DNA of 37,297 bases from Spongiactinospora gelatinilytica (GTDB lineage Bacteria > Actinomycetota > Actinomycetes > Streptosporangiales > Streptosporangiaceae), in the NCBI RefSeq assembly GCF_003236385.1, contig NZ_POUA01000029.1:1-37297 (forward strand), written 5' to 3'. Shown in pieces: positions 8,126 through 15,552 of this stretch. A model generated the notes under the pieces. That model had not been told where the DNA came from and did no database searches. It worked only from the letters and a program-made list of their open reading frames with translations. Every line of letters begins with the position of its first letter. Position 1 is the first letter of the stretch. A program made the translations under genes and the position numbers.

Positions 8126-8158
8126 CTAGTTTCTGTCAGAGTGACAAGAAGCTAGTCT
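8126..8158. promoter_or_regulatory. Nested dyad with possible leaderless promoter for the NrtR-like gene
   Basis: TGTCA at 8134-8138 and TGACA at 8142-8146 form an inverted repeat around GAG, flanked by CTAG at 8126-8129 and 8152-8155, also in dyad relation. No clear Shine-Dalgarno precedes the ATG at 8165, but TAGTCT at 8153-8158 lies six bases upstream. That is the spacing seen for the -10 box of leaderless actinobacterial transcripts. The dyad would then overlap the promoter, which fits autoregulation by the NrtR-like product. Confidence 0.45.
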
Positions 8159-8164
8159 GACGTC

Positions 8165-8899
8165 ATGAACGACGACTCCTGGCAAACGCCCATCGTCATG
8201 CTCGCCGTCGACCTGGTGATCTTGACGTTGCGGCGGTCGCGGCTGCACATCCTGCTGGTCGAGCGGGGCGTCAGGCCGCACCGGGGCGCCCTGGCGCTGC
8301 CCGGCGGGTTCCTGCGGCACATCGACGAGGAGATCCCCGACGCCGCCCGCCGGGAGCTGGCGGAGGAGACCGACCTGGACATCGAGACCGTCCACCTGGA
8401 GGAGTTCCGGGTGTACGGGTCTCCGGGCCGCGATCCCCGGGGCCGTGTGGTGTCGGTGGCCTTCCTGGCGATCGCGCCCCGGCTGCCGGAGCCGACCGCC
8501 GGGACCGACGCCGCCGCCGCCCGGTGGCAGCCGGTGGACGGCGTGCTCGCCGGGGACGTACGGCTCGCGTTCGACCACCGGCGGATCGCCGCGGACGGCG
8601 TCGAACGGGCCCGCGCCAAGATCGAATACTCCGCGCTCGCCACCGCGTTCTGCGGGCCCACTTTCACGATCACCGAGTTGCAGGAGGTGTACGAAGCAGT
8701 GTGGGGAATCCAGCTAGATCCCCGTAACTTCTACCGCAAGGTGCAGAAGACCGACGGTTTCATCATCCCGGCGGGCACCGAGCGAAAGGCCGCCACCGGC
8801 CGGCCGGCCCGGCTGTTCCGGGCCGGTCCGCACAAGACCCTCTACCCGCCGATGGTCCGTCCCGTCGTGTCGGCGGCCTTAACCGGAGAAGGCACATGA
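8165..8899 (+). CDS. Nudix domain protein with C-terminal winged helix (NrtR-like regulator)
   Basis: This 244-residue protein has an N-terminal Nudix domain (about residues 1-140) and a C-terminal DNA-binding-like region (about 155-225, with TITELQEVYEAVWGIQLDP and the conserved NFYRKV). That is the NrtR architecture, in which the Nudix domain senses ADP-ribose or related NAD metabolites and the winged helix binds DNA. The Nudix box runs from G47 to about residue 70 (ARRELAEET) but has six rather than five residues between Gly and the first Glu, so catalysis may be lost. It is the first gene of a three-gene unit and overlaps the next by ATGA, so it probably regulates the unit. A simple Nudix hydrolase is the alternative. 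Confidence 0.82.
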   Translation: MNDDSWQTPIVMLAVDLVILTLRRSRLHILLVERGVRPHRGALALPGGFLRHIDEEIPDAARRELAEETDLDIETVHLEEFRVYGSPGRDPRGRVVSVAFLAIAPRLPEPTAGTDAAAARWQPVDGVLAGDVRLAFDHRRIAADGVERARAKIEYSALATAFCGPTFTITELQEVYEAVWGIQLDPRNFYRKVQKTDGFIIPAGTERKAATGRPARLFRAGPHKTLYPPMVRPVVSAALTGEGT

Positions 8900-10053
8900 G
8901 CCCGTCGCCGATCGTGATCCTCACCGCACTGGATCTCGAATACCAGGCGGTTCGCGGCCGGATGTCCGGCCCGCGCGTACACCGGCACCCGCAGGGCACC
9001 CGCTTCGAGGTCGGCCGGCTGGCCGACGCGGGGTGCGAGGTCGCCCTGGGCCACGTCGGCAAGGGCAACCAGTCCGCGGCGGTGCTGGCCGAACGCGCCA
9101 TCCAGGAGTTCGCCCCGGCGGCGCTGCTGTTCGTCGGGGTGGCGGGCGCGCTGCATTCGGACATCGCCCTCGGAGACGTGGTGGTCGCCACCCACATCTA
9201 CGCCTTCCACGGCGGGACCAGCGAGGATGACGGGTTCAGGAGCCGTCCCCGGGTCTGGGAGACCTCGCACGCCGCCGAGCAGATCGCCAGGCACATCGCA
9301 AGGACCCATTCGTGGGTCCGGTACCTGCCGGAGTACACCCCGGAGCCGGAGATCCACTTCGGGCCGATCGCCGCCGGCGAGGTGGTGCTCAACTCCGCGA
9401 CCTCCGCGTACGCCCACTGGATCCGGGACAACTACAACGACGCGCGAGCGATCGAGATGGAGGGCGCGGGCATCGCCCAGGCCGCGCACCTGAACGGATC
9501 GCTGCCGGTGGTCGTCGTGCGCGGCGTCAGCGACCGCGCCGACGGCAGCAAGGAGGTCACCGACCGCGCGCAATGGCAGCGCCGCGCCGTGGTCAACGCG
9601 GCGGCCTTCGCCGCCGCCCTGGCCGGGGAGCTGGCGGCCGAGCACGCCGCGGGCACCCTGCCGTCCCAGACCCCGACCCCGAGGATTCCGGAGATGCGCG
9701 GGACGACCGAGAACATCGCGATGGGCAACGCCCAGGTGGGCGTGCAGGCGGGCGTCGTACACGGCGGCATCCGGATCACCTCCGAGCCGCCCCCGCCGGC
9801 CGACCTGCCCCAGGCGCTCGACGCGTTGCGCGCCCGGCTCCGCCGCGCGCTGGCCGAGGGCCAGGTGGACCAGGTGACCTACGACGCCGTGGAGGGCGAG
9901 CTGACCGTTGCGGACGAGGCGCTGCGCGGCGGTGCCCAGCCGAGCACGGTGACGGTGGCGCTGCGGAAGGTCCGGGGGCTCATCGGCGACGTCTCCAGCC
10001 TGGCCACGGCGCTCGCGGCGGCGATCACCCTGGCCCAGGGACCGCCGTCATGA
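8896..10053 (+). CDS. Nucleoside-phosphorylase-fold protein (MTA/SAH nucleosidase-like) with C-terminal motif and helical domain
   Basis: This protein has 385 residues. Residues 1-235 are a PNP_UDP_1 domain, with FVGVAGAL and LGDVVVATHIYAF early and the substrate-binding block AIEMEGAGIAQAAH plus VVVRGVSDRAD late. Enzymes of this fold cleave N-glycosidic bonds of nucleosides or nucleotides. A Pro/Thr-rich linker leads to VGVQAGVVHG at residues 281-290. A helical tail (about 300-385, LDALRARLRRALAEGQVDQ and onwards) follows. The same motif is near the N-terminus of the next gene product. In actinobacterial conflict systems, phosphorylase-like domains act as nucleotide-depleting effectors fused to short association motifs; this layout fits, but the activity is inferred. 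The ATG overlaps the NrtR-like stop. Confidence 0.83.
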   Translation: MSPSPIVILTALDLEYQAVRGRMSGPRVHRHPQGTRFEVGRLADAGCEVALGHVGKGNQSAAVLAERAIQEFAPAALLFVGVAGALHSDIALGDVVVATHIYAFHGGTSEDDGFRSRPRVWETSHAAEQIARHIARTHSWVRYLPEYTPEPEIHFGPIAAGEVVLNSATSAYAHWIRDNYNDARAIEMEGAGIAQAAHLNGSLPVVVVRGVSDRADGSKEVTDRAQWQRRAVVNAAAFAAALAGELAAEHAAGTLPSQTPTPRIPEMRGTTENIAMGNAQVGVQAGVVHGGIRITSEPPPPADLPQALDALRARLRRALAEGQVDQVTYDAVEGELTVADEALRGGAQPSTVTVALRKVRGLIGDVSSLATALAAAITLAQGPPS

Positions 10054-11939
10054 CCGGGCCGGAGCAGCGGGTGACGAACAGCGCGGACGGCTCGGCGCGC
10101 GTCGGGGTGCAGGCCGGGGTGGTCCATGGCGACGTCAACAACTACACGGTGTCGCCGGACGCCGCGCCCGAGGAGAAGTTCCGCACCGGCCTGCGGTACC
10201 TGGAGGGCGGCATGGCCAGGCGGGCCAGGGAGCTGATCTACGCGGCGTTCGCCGCCGGGCACCGCACCGACGAGGTCTGGTTCCACTGGCTGCTCGCCCT
10301 GGTCAGCGGCCGGACGCGGCACGAGCTTTCGGACGAGGAGACCGCCTCGCTGCGCGCCGAGCCCGGGGGGCTGCGCCGGGCCGGCGACGGCGCCTGGATG
10401 GACGGCGTACGGACCGTGCGCAGGCTGCTGAACTGCGCGGAAGACCCCAGGGCCGACCTGCGGGCGGTGTTCAAGGAGCTGGACGCGCTGGGCGAGACCC
10501 AGAAGGCGCTGATCGTGCGGCACCTGGGCACGTTCCTGGAGGGCCCGCTGCACGACCAGATGTGGGATCGCGGGCTGGCCCGCGCCAGGCGTGAGTGGCG
10601 GGCCCGCAACCGGTCCGGCCGGTGCTGGAAGTTCTTCGAGCCGGAGCCGCTGGCGCCCCGGCCGTACGAGCCGCCGCCGCCCCGGACCCCGAGCGTCGTG
10701 CTCGCCCGGGTGACGGCGCCGGCGGCGGTCACCGGCGCGCTGGCCCTCTCGCTGGGGTCCACACTGCTGACGTCCGGCCGGCTGCTCGGCTTCCTCGGCT
10801 ACCTGGTGGGCCTCGTCGGGTGCTACCGCACCCTGCGGGAGGTCATGGCCCGGCGGCTGCGGGCGGCGCTGCGCGACCCGGTGCGGCCCGCTCCACGGCG
10901 GACGCCGGCCGGCGGGTTCGCCAGGAAGGTCGACAAGCGGTTCCTGCACTACTTCGCGAAGTACACGCCGCCCGGCATGGAGCGCGGGGTCTGGATGGAG
11001 ATGACCGCGGGCGTGCGGCAGAAGATCCGTGACGAGATCGTGCACACCTACCGGGAGAGCAGGGTCGGCGTCGGCCGGATCGACTGGCTGATCCGGTACC
11101 GGGTGTCGGAGGTGCGCGAGCGGTGGCGTAACGGCCCGCCGGAGCCGCCCGCGCCGTCTTCCGCGGCGATGCTGGGGGCGGTGGCCCTGCTCACGGTCGG
11201 CGCGGTCGCCATACTGACCGACGCGGCCGGCGACGCCATCGCGGCGCTGCTGACCACCGCGGTGGCCGCGGCGTTCACCGTGCGCGTGGGGCTGGACATC
11301 GCGATGGAGCACCGTCGGCACGCCATCGAGCGGCGGGAGAGCCGAAGGATGCTGGCCGCCGACCAGGCCGCCTTCCTGCGGTGGCGGCAGAAGCTGGCCG
11401 ACCGGCCCCAGGACCGGGAGATGGCCGCCTGGCTGGACTGCGACCGGAAGATCCTGCTCAACGACGCGCTGCGGCACTACAAGCTGGCCATGAGCGAGAT
11501 CATCGCCTACGGCTTCATCGACTTCCCCGCCCCGGCGACCTCGCGCGCCCGGGTGCGGGGCGGTCCCTGGCGCTACCGCGACTACGAGATCATGCTCTTC
11601 CTGCTCACCAGGGACGGGGTCCGCCAGGTCACCACCGAGCTGGACTTCGAGGTCGGCGAGTTCTCCGGCGGGCAGCGGGCCAACTACCGGTTCGAGTCGA
11701 TCGCGGCGGTACGCGTCCGGCAGACGGCGGGCCAGCCGTGGACCTTCGAGTTGTCGCTCGTCAACGGGCAGCACATCACCATCCCGGTGGACGGGCTCGG
11801 GGTGGAGGAGTTGCAGCAGGGCGAGGTCCCGGGGACGGTCGCGGAGGCCACCCTCGACGCGGCCGGGGTCCACCACACCCTGCACATGCTGGAGGGGATC
11901 GCGGCGAGCGGCAAGCGCTGGGGGGACCGCGCCCGCTGA
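10050..11939 (+). CDS. Four-TM membrane protein with N-terminal VGVQAGVVHG motif, family not recognised
   Basis: This protein has 629 residues. The motif VGVQAGVVHG is at residues 18-27, in the same context as in the preceding phosphorylase-fold protein. A soluble helical region (about 35-190) follows, in which FRTGLRYLEGGMARRARELI resembles a TPR-like helix pair. A hydrophobic hairpin is at about 218-262, a basic cytoplasmic loop follows, and a second hairpin is at about 372-417. The C-terminal soluble part includes a probable beta-rich stretch at about 530-600 (YRFESIAAVRVRQ, HITIPVDGL) that could be a PH-like fold; this last point is a guess. The ATG overlaps the upstream stop. It may be the membrane anchor or target of the effector. 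Confidence 0.75.
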   Translation: MTGPEQRVTNSADGSARVGVQAGVVHGDVNNYTVSPDAAPEEKFRTGLRYLEGGMARRARELIYAAFAAGHRTDEVWFHWLLALVSGRTRHELSDEETASLRAEPGGLRRAGDGAWMDGVRTVRRLLNCAEDPRADLRAVFKELDALGETQKALIVRHLGTFLEGPLHDQMWDRGLARARREWRARNRSGRCWKFFEPEPLAPRPYEPPPPRTPSVVLARVTAPAAVTGALALSLGSTLLTSGRLLGFLGYLVGLVGCYRTLREVMARRLRAALRDPVRPAPRRTPAGGFARKVDKRFLHYFAKYTPPGMERGVWMEMTAGVRQKIRDEIVHTYRESRVGVGRIDWLIRYRVSEVRERWRNGPPEPPAPSSAAMLGAVALLTVGAVAILTDAAGDAIAALLTTAVAAAFTVRVGLDIAMEHRRHAIERRESRRMLAADQAAFLRWRQKLADRPQDREMAAWLDCDRKILLNDALRHYKLAMSEIIAYGFIDFPAPATSRARVRGGPWRYRDYEIMLFLLTRDGVRQVTTELDFEVGEFSGGQRANYRFESIAAVRVRQTAGQPWTFELSLVNGQHITIPVDGLGVEELQQGEVPGTVAEATLDAAGVHHTLHMLEGIAASGKRWGDRAR

Positions 11940-11970
11940 ACGGCCCAGTCGAACGGCCCAGTCGAACGGC
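11938..11970. repeat. 13-bp tandem repeat, 2.5 copies
   Basis: The unit GAACGGCCCAGTC occurs at 11938-11950 and 11951-11963, followed by a partial copy GAACGGC. The first copy begins within the stop codon of the membrane-protein gene, so this looks like a small slippage duplication at the gene end. Confidence 0.8.
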
Positions 11971-11972
11971 AG

Positions 11973-12016
11973 GGCCGTGACGTCCCGCCGACCCGGGGGC
12001 CGGCGGGGCGACGGCC
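11973..12016. terminator. Hairpin between convergent genes
   Basis: CCCGCCG at 11984-11990 pairs with CGGCGGG at 12001-12007, and an outer stem GGCCGT (11973-11978) pairs with ACGGCC (12011-12016). The structure lies between the ends of the membrane-protein gene and the oppositely oriented cupin gene and could terminate both. Confidence 0.6.
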
Positions 12017-12028
12017 TCGCCGAGATCA

Positions 12029-12496
12029 TCAGCGGGGCGGGCCGACGACGATCTGACCGTAGGCGTCGGCGGCGGCGGCCAGCGCCTCCTTGGAGATCTC
12101 GAACCCCTCCGGCCTGGGGGTGGACATGTCCCGCCCGGCCTGGCGGAACATGCCCTCGATGCCGCCCGGGGTGGCGATCATCAGCAGGTCGGCCCGGTCG
12201 GAGGTGATCCGGTAGCCGTGCGGGATGTTCCTGGGCAGGTACACGATGCCGCCCTCGGACAGCTCCATCTCCTCGTCGCCGACCCACAGCAGGGCGGTGC
12301 CCTTGATCAGCAGGAAGACCTCGTCCTCGCGGGTGTGCATGTGGAACGGCGGAGCCTCGTCCTTGGGGACGTCGAACCGGCCGACGGTGAGCCGCCCGTC
12401 GGTCGCGGCCGCGTCCAGCAGGACGGAGAAGACGCCGCCCTCCAGCCATTCGAGCTTCTGCTGCCGCTCCGGCTGGGCCAGGTAGGGAATGCTCAT
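12029..12496 (-). CDS. Cupin-domain protein (quercetin-dioxygenase-like)
   Basis: This 155-residue single-cupin protein has its first metal motif in PPFHMHTREDEVFLLIKG (two His and one Glu) and its second in YLPRNIPHGYRI. The metal ligands of a mononuclear Fe, Mn or Ni cupin are therefore present. The substrate is unknown; related proteins include pirin-like and quercetin 2,3-dioxygenase-like enzymes. The start has GGAG six bases upstream. It lies 41 bases downstream of the isochorismatase-like gene on the same strand, so the two probably form an operon under the divergent TetR regulator. Confidence 0.85.
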   Translation of the reverse strand: MSIPYLAQPERQQKLEWLEGGVFSVLLDAAATDGRLTVGRFDVPKDEAPPFHMHTREDEVFLLIKGTALLWVGDEEMELSEGGIVYLPRNIPHGYRITSDRADLLMIATPGGIEGMFRQAGRDMSTPRPEGFEISKEALAAAADAYGQIVVGPPR

Positions 12497-12537
12497 GGTG
12501 TGCTCCTGTGGGGGATGGTGCGAAGAGTGCCCGGCCG

Positions 12538-13122
12538 TCAGGCGGGGATGAGCGATCCGACGATGGGGATGAGCGCCTGGCCGGCGGGCGAGGTCCAGGT
12601 GCCCGCCAGCTCGGTGAGGATCATGTTGGTGGAGGCGATACCCGCTCCGGCCAGTTCCATCCGGCGCAGCGCGATGTCGTCGGCGGACTTGGTCATCGAG
12701 CCTCCGGCGTCGGCCACGACCTGCACCCGGTAGCCGGAGTCGAGCGCGGTCAGTGTCGGGTAGACGGTGCAGACGTCGTTGGTCACCCCGGCGATGATCA
12801 GGTTGGTGCGGCCCGTGGCCTTCACCGCGGCGGCGAAGGCCGGGTCGTCCATGGCGTTCACGACGCCCGACCGGCGGATGCGCCCGGCGTACTCCTCGGG
12901 GGCGATCTCGGCGAACCGCGGCAGCAGCGGCCCCTGCGCGTGGTCCTCCATGGAGGTGGTGAGCACCAACGGGATGTCGAGCGCCTTGGCGGCCTTGGCC
13001 AGCGCGAACGCGTTGGCGGTGACCTCCTTCAGGTCGGCCGAGCCCACCCAGCTCAGCACGCCTTCCTGGTGGTCGATGAGCAGGATCGCCGAGTCGGCGG
13101 GGGTGAAGAAGGAGAGCGCCAT
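12538..13122 (-). CDS. Isochorismatase-family cysteine hydrolase (YcaC-like)
   Basis: This 194-residue cysteine hydrolase has the catalytic aspartate D17 in LLIDHQEGV and the nucleophile C118 in GVTNDVCTVYPT. The YcaC-like block RRSGVVNAMDDPAF and ADAGGSMTKSADDIAL are also present. Family members hydrolyse amides, imides or enol ethers; the true YcaC substrate is unknown. The gene is transcribed away from the TetR gene, with the 134-base region between them holding an inverted repeat. TetR-linked YcaC-type hydrolases are commonly induced by small organic compounds, so a detoxification role is plausible, but that is inferred. Confidence 0.9.
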   Translation of the reverse strand: MALSFFTPADSAILLIDHQEGVLSWVGSADLKEVTANAFALAKAAKALDIPLVLTTSMEDHAQGPLLPRFAEIAPEEYAGRIRRSGVVNAMDDPAFAAAVKATGRTNLIIAGVTNDVCTVYPTLTALDSGYRVQVVADAGGSMTKSADDIALRRMELAGAGIASTNMILTELAGTWTSPAGQALIPIVGSLIPA

Positions 13123-13162
13123 GGCGATGGCCCCTTTTCTGGCGGTCGGTGCCGCCCTGTTT

Positions 13163-13182
13163 TCCGGACTATTTGCTCCGGA
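13163..13182. promoter_or_regulatory. Candidate TetR operator: TCCGGA-N8-TCCGGA
   Basis: Two copies of the palindrome TCCGGA lie at 13163-13168 and 13177-13182, separated by eight AT-rich bases. The site is between the divergent isochorismatase-like and TetR genes, 40 bases from the first and 74 from the second. Its 20-base length and dyad symmetry fit TetR-family operators that control both genes. Confidence 0.5.
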
Positions 13183-13256
13183 TAACGTGGCCGACCACCG
13201 GCTCCATTCCCGGGACGCGGATATCGTTGAGAAAACTTCGCGGTGAGGGAGGACCC

Positions 13257-13919
13257 ATGGCGCGCGAACCGGCGGAGGGCGGCGGGCGCCGCCGCCGTAC
13301 CCGGTGGGACGCCGAGGCCAACCGGGAGCGGCTGCTGGCCGCCGCCGTCACGGTGATGCTCCGCGAAGGCCGCCACGCCCCGCTGCGGACCATCGCCGAG
13401 GAGGCGGGCGTCGGCATCGCCACCTTCTACCGCAAGTACGCCGACCGCGACGCGCTCATGCAGGCCCTGGAACACCGCGCCTACGACCTGCTGGTCGGCA
13501 TCCTGGAGGAGATCGCCGCGCGGCGGTGCTCCGGCCGCGAGGCGATCGGCGAGTACCTGGCCCGCTGCCTGGCGGTGGCCGACCAGTTGGTCCTGCCGCT
13601 GCACGGCGCGCCGCCGCTGGTGACCGACGAGGCGGTACACGCGCGCCGGACGATCTACGGCCACCTGGACGCCTTCCTCGACCGCGGCCGGGCCGACGGC
13701 AGCGTCCGGGCCACGGCGAACGCCACCGACCTGATCGTCTTCACCTCGCTCCTCACCCAGCCCCTGGCGCACGGACCGGACTGGCCGCGCGCGGCCGAGC
13801 GGCAGCTCGCCCTGTTCCTGAACGCGCTGACCGTCGAGGGCCCCACCGGCCTGCCCGGCCCGGCGATCGAGCGCACCGACATCGAGACCGCCTTCGCCCG
13901 GCACGCCGCCGGCGACTGA
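13257..13919 (+). CDS. TetR-family transcriptional regulator
   Basis: This 220-residue protein has an N-terminal helix-turn-helix (about residues 20-65: LLAAAVTVML, TIAEEAGVGIATFYRKYADR) and a helical ligand-binding domain with YDLLVGILEEIAAR and a late LALFLNAL helix. I chose the ATG at 13257 because the strong ribosome site GAGGGAGGA precedes it; an upstream in-frame extension would run into the intergenic operator. It is divergent from the isochorismatase-cupin pair and most likely represses them. The inducer is unknown. Just past its stop begins a region of gene fragments. Confidence 0.9.
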   Translation: MAREPAEGGGRRRRTRWDAEANRERLLAAAVTVMLREGRHAPLRTIAEEAGVGIATFYRKYADRDALMQALEHRAYDLLVGILEEIAARRCSGREAIGEYLARCLAVADQLVLPLHGAPPLVTDEAVHARRTIYGHLDAFLDRGRADGSVRATANATDLIVFTSLLTQPLAHGPDWPRAAERQLALFLNALTVEGPTGLPGPAIERTDIETAFARHAAGD

Positions 13920-13933
13920 TCCGGGGGGAGTCG

Positions 13934-14359
13934 GTCCAGGACGTTCTCGTGCAGGGCGCGCAGCACGGCGTTGGTGCGGTCGCGGGCGCCGAGCTCGAGC
14001 AGGACGGTGGAGACGTGGTTCTTGACCGTGCCCTCGGCCAGGAACAGCGCCTGCGCGATCTCCCGGTTGCTGTAGCCCTCGGCGACCGGCAGCAGCACTT
14101 CGAGTTCCCGTTCGGTGAGCCGCTGGACCGGCGGAAGGTCCTCCCCGGCCGGGCCCTCGCGGCGGTGGACGGCGCGCAGCAGCCGGTCGGTGATCGAGGG
14201 GGAGATCAGCGTCCCCCCGGCGGCGATGACGCGGATCGCCCGGGTCAGCCGTTCCAGCGTCACGTCCTTGAGCAGGTAGCCGCAGGCCCCCGCGCGGATC
14301 GCGTCCAGGACGAGGGTGTCGTTGTCGAACGTGGTGAGCACGAGCACCGGCGGCGCGCT
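13934..14359 (-). pseudogene. C-terminal fragment of a NarL/LuxR response regulator
   Basis: About 140 residues remain of a protein that should have about 215. The end of the receiver domain is present (VLTTFDNDTLVLDAIRAGAC, then GYLLKD with the conserved Lys), followed by a full LuxR helix-turn-helix (LTERELEVLLPVAEGYSNRE, VKNHVSTVLLELGARDRT). The first half of the receiver, including the phosphorylated Asp, is missing. The frame is fused without a stop to a nucleoside hydrolase fragment upstream. Downstream it runs on antisense into the TetR gene with no proper stop until 13655. It is therefore a remnant cut at both ends. Confidence 0.8.
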
Positions 14360-14938
14360 CGCGCAGCGCGCGCCGAACGCCAGGGCGAACTCGCCGGTGA
14401 TCGGCACCAGTTCGGTGACGTCCAGGGGGAACATGGTGTCGGGCACGCCGCTGTCGAGGACGCGCTGGGCAGCGCCGGGGTCCCAGTGGATGTTCCACTC
14501 GGCCGAGCCGTCGTGCCCCGGCTGATGGACATTGCCCGGTACGTCGAGGGCACCGCCCATGAACACGACCTCGGCGATCTTGGACTCGATCTCCGGATGC
14601 CGGTTCAGGCACCAGGCCAGATTGGTCATCGGCCCGGTCGCCAGCACCGTGACCGGCGCTTCCGCCGCCAGCAGCCAGCCGGCGAGCCGACGGTGCGCGG
14701 GCGGCCCGGCCGGCCCGCCCGCGAGCGGCCCCGGCCGGTTGAGCACCGGCAGCGCGTCCATCCGAAGCGCGTCGATCCGCCGCTCCAGCGGAAAGGGGTT
14801 ACGGCCCGGGAGTGCCCCTGTCGCCACGGGCACGCCGGTCGACCCGGTCATCCCGAGCACCTTGCGAGTGACCGAAACGGCGGGGACGGGCAGGCAGTCG
14901 GCGGGCGTGACCGCCACACCGCGCAACGCGACATTGTC
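14357..14938 (-). pseudogene. Internal fragment of a nucleoside hydrolase, fused in frame to the response regulator piece
   Basis: About 190 residues match the inosine-uridine nucleoside hydrolase family: VTVLATGPMTNLAWCLNRHP, EVVFMGGALDVPGNV, SAEWNIHWDP and MFPLDVTELVP. The N-terminal calcium-binding DxDxxxDD motif and the C-terminal His/Asp catalytic region are absent. The frame opens just after a stop around 14950 with no good start codon, and joins the response regulator fragment near 14359. The fused frame could still give a protein, but neither half would be functional by itself. Confidence 0.78.
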
Positions 14939-14939
14939 G

Positions 14940-15067
14940 TTCGGGCGAAGCGCTCAAGCCGCAGGAGCTGGCCCAGCGACACCAGGTCAGCCTGGCCCGT
15001 CGTCCGCGAGGCGCTGGTGCGGCTGGTCGGCGAGGGCATCGCGGTACGCCTGCCCAACCGCGGCGGC
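14940..15067 (+). pseudogene. GntR-family helix-turn-helix remnant with frameshift
   Basis: A plus-strand stretch reads SGEALKPQELAQRHQVSLA in one frame and then VREALVRLVGEGIAVRLPNRG in the next. Together these are the N-terminal winged helix of a GntR-family repressor broken by a one-base shift near 14998. There is no start codon in the expected place and no effector domain. It abuts the minus-strand nucleoside hydrolase fragment. Confidence 0.65.
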
Positions 15068-15074
15068 GCTGCCG

Positions 15075-15536
15075 GGTGGCGACGGCTTCCGTGCCACGGT
15101 CGCCGAGCGCCGAGCGGTCTACGAGCGGGAGTCGAAGCGACGCCAGGTGCCCGCCGTCGTCCTGTCCGATGGCACCGCCCCCGAGTACCGGCCGGTCGAG
15201 ACCGGCGACGACGCCCTCGTGCGCGGCCTCGCCGGGGCGTCCGGGCTCGCGTCCGGACCGGCCAGGGTCGTCTTCGATCCGGACACGGCCCGGATCGCGC
15301 CGGGCGAGGTGCTGGTGTGCCCGTCCACGGACCCGGGCTGGACCCCGCTGTTCCTGAACGCCGCCGCCATCGTCACCGAGACGGGCGGGATGATCTCCCA
15401 CGGCACGACGGTCGCCCGCGAGTACGGCATCCCGGCCGTCGTGGGCGCGGCGGGCGCCACCACGCGCATCCAGGACGGCCAGGTCATCACGGTCGACGGC
15501 TCGCGCGGCACGGTCACGCTCGGCGAGCGCGGCTGA
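15075..15536 (+). pseudogene. C-terminal swivel domain of a PEP-utilising enzyme (PEP synthase / rifampicin phosphotransferase-like)
   Basis: About 150 residues end in the phosphohistidine swivel domain: GEVLVCPSTDPGWTPLF, then ETGGMISHGTTVAREYGIPA with the catalytic His, then an IQDGQVITVDG tail. The ATP-grasp and central domains (over 600 residues in intact relatives) are missing, and the fragment directly follows the GntR remnant. An isolated swivel domain has no catalytic activity of its own, so this is best read as a truncated gene. Confidence 0.78.
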
Positions 15537-15552
15537 TGGAACGCGAGGGGCC

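Noticed and set aside
9879..12449. Minus-strand frame of 856 codons spanning the membrane-protein gene and the cupin region
   Set aside because: It overlaps genes with ATGA coupling and recognisable domains on both strands in other frames; the product is compositionally odd and has no domain.
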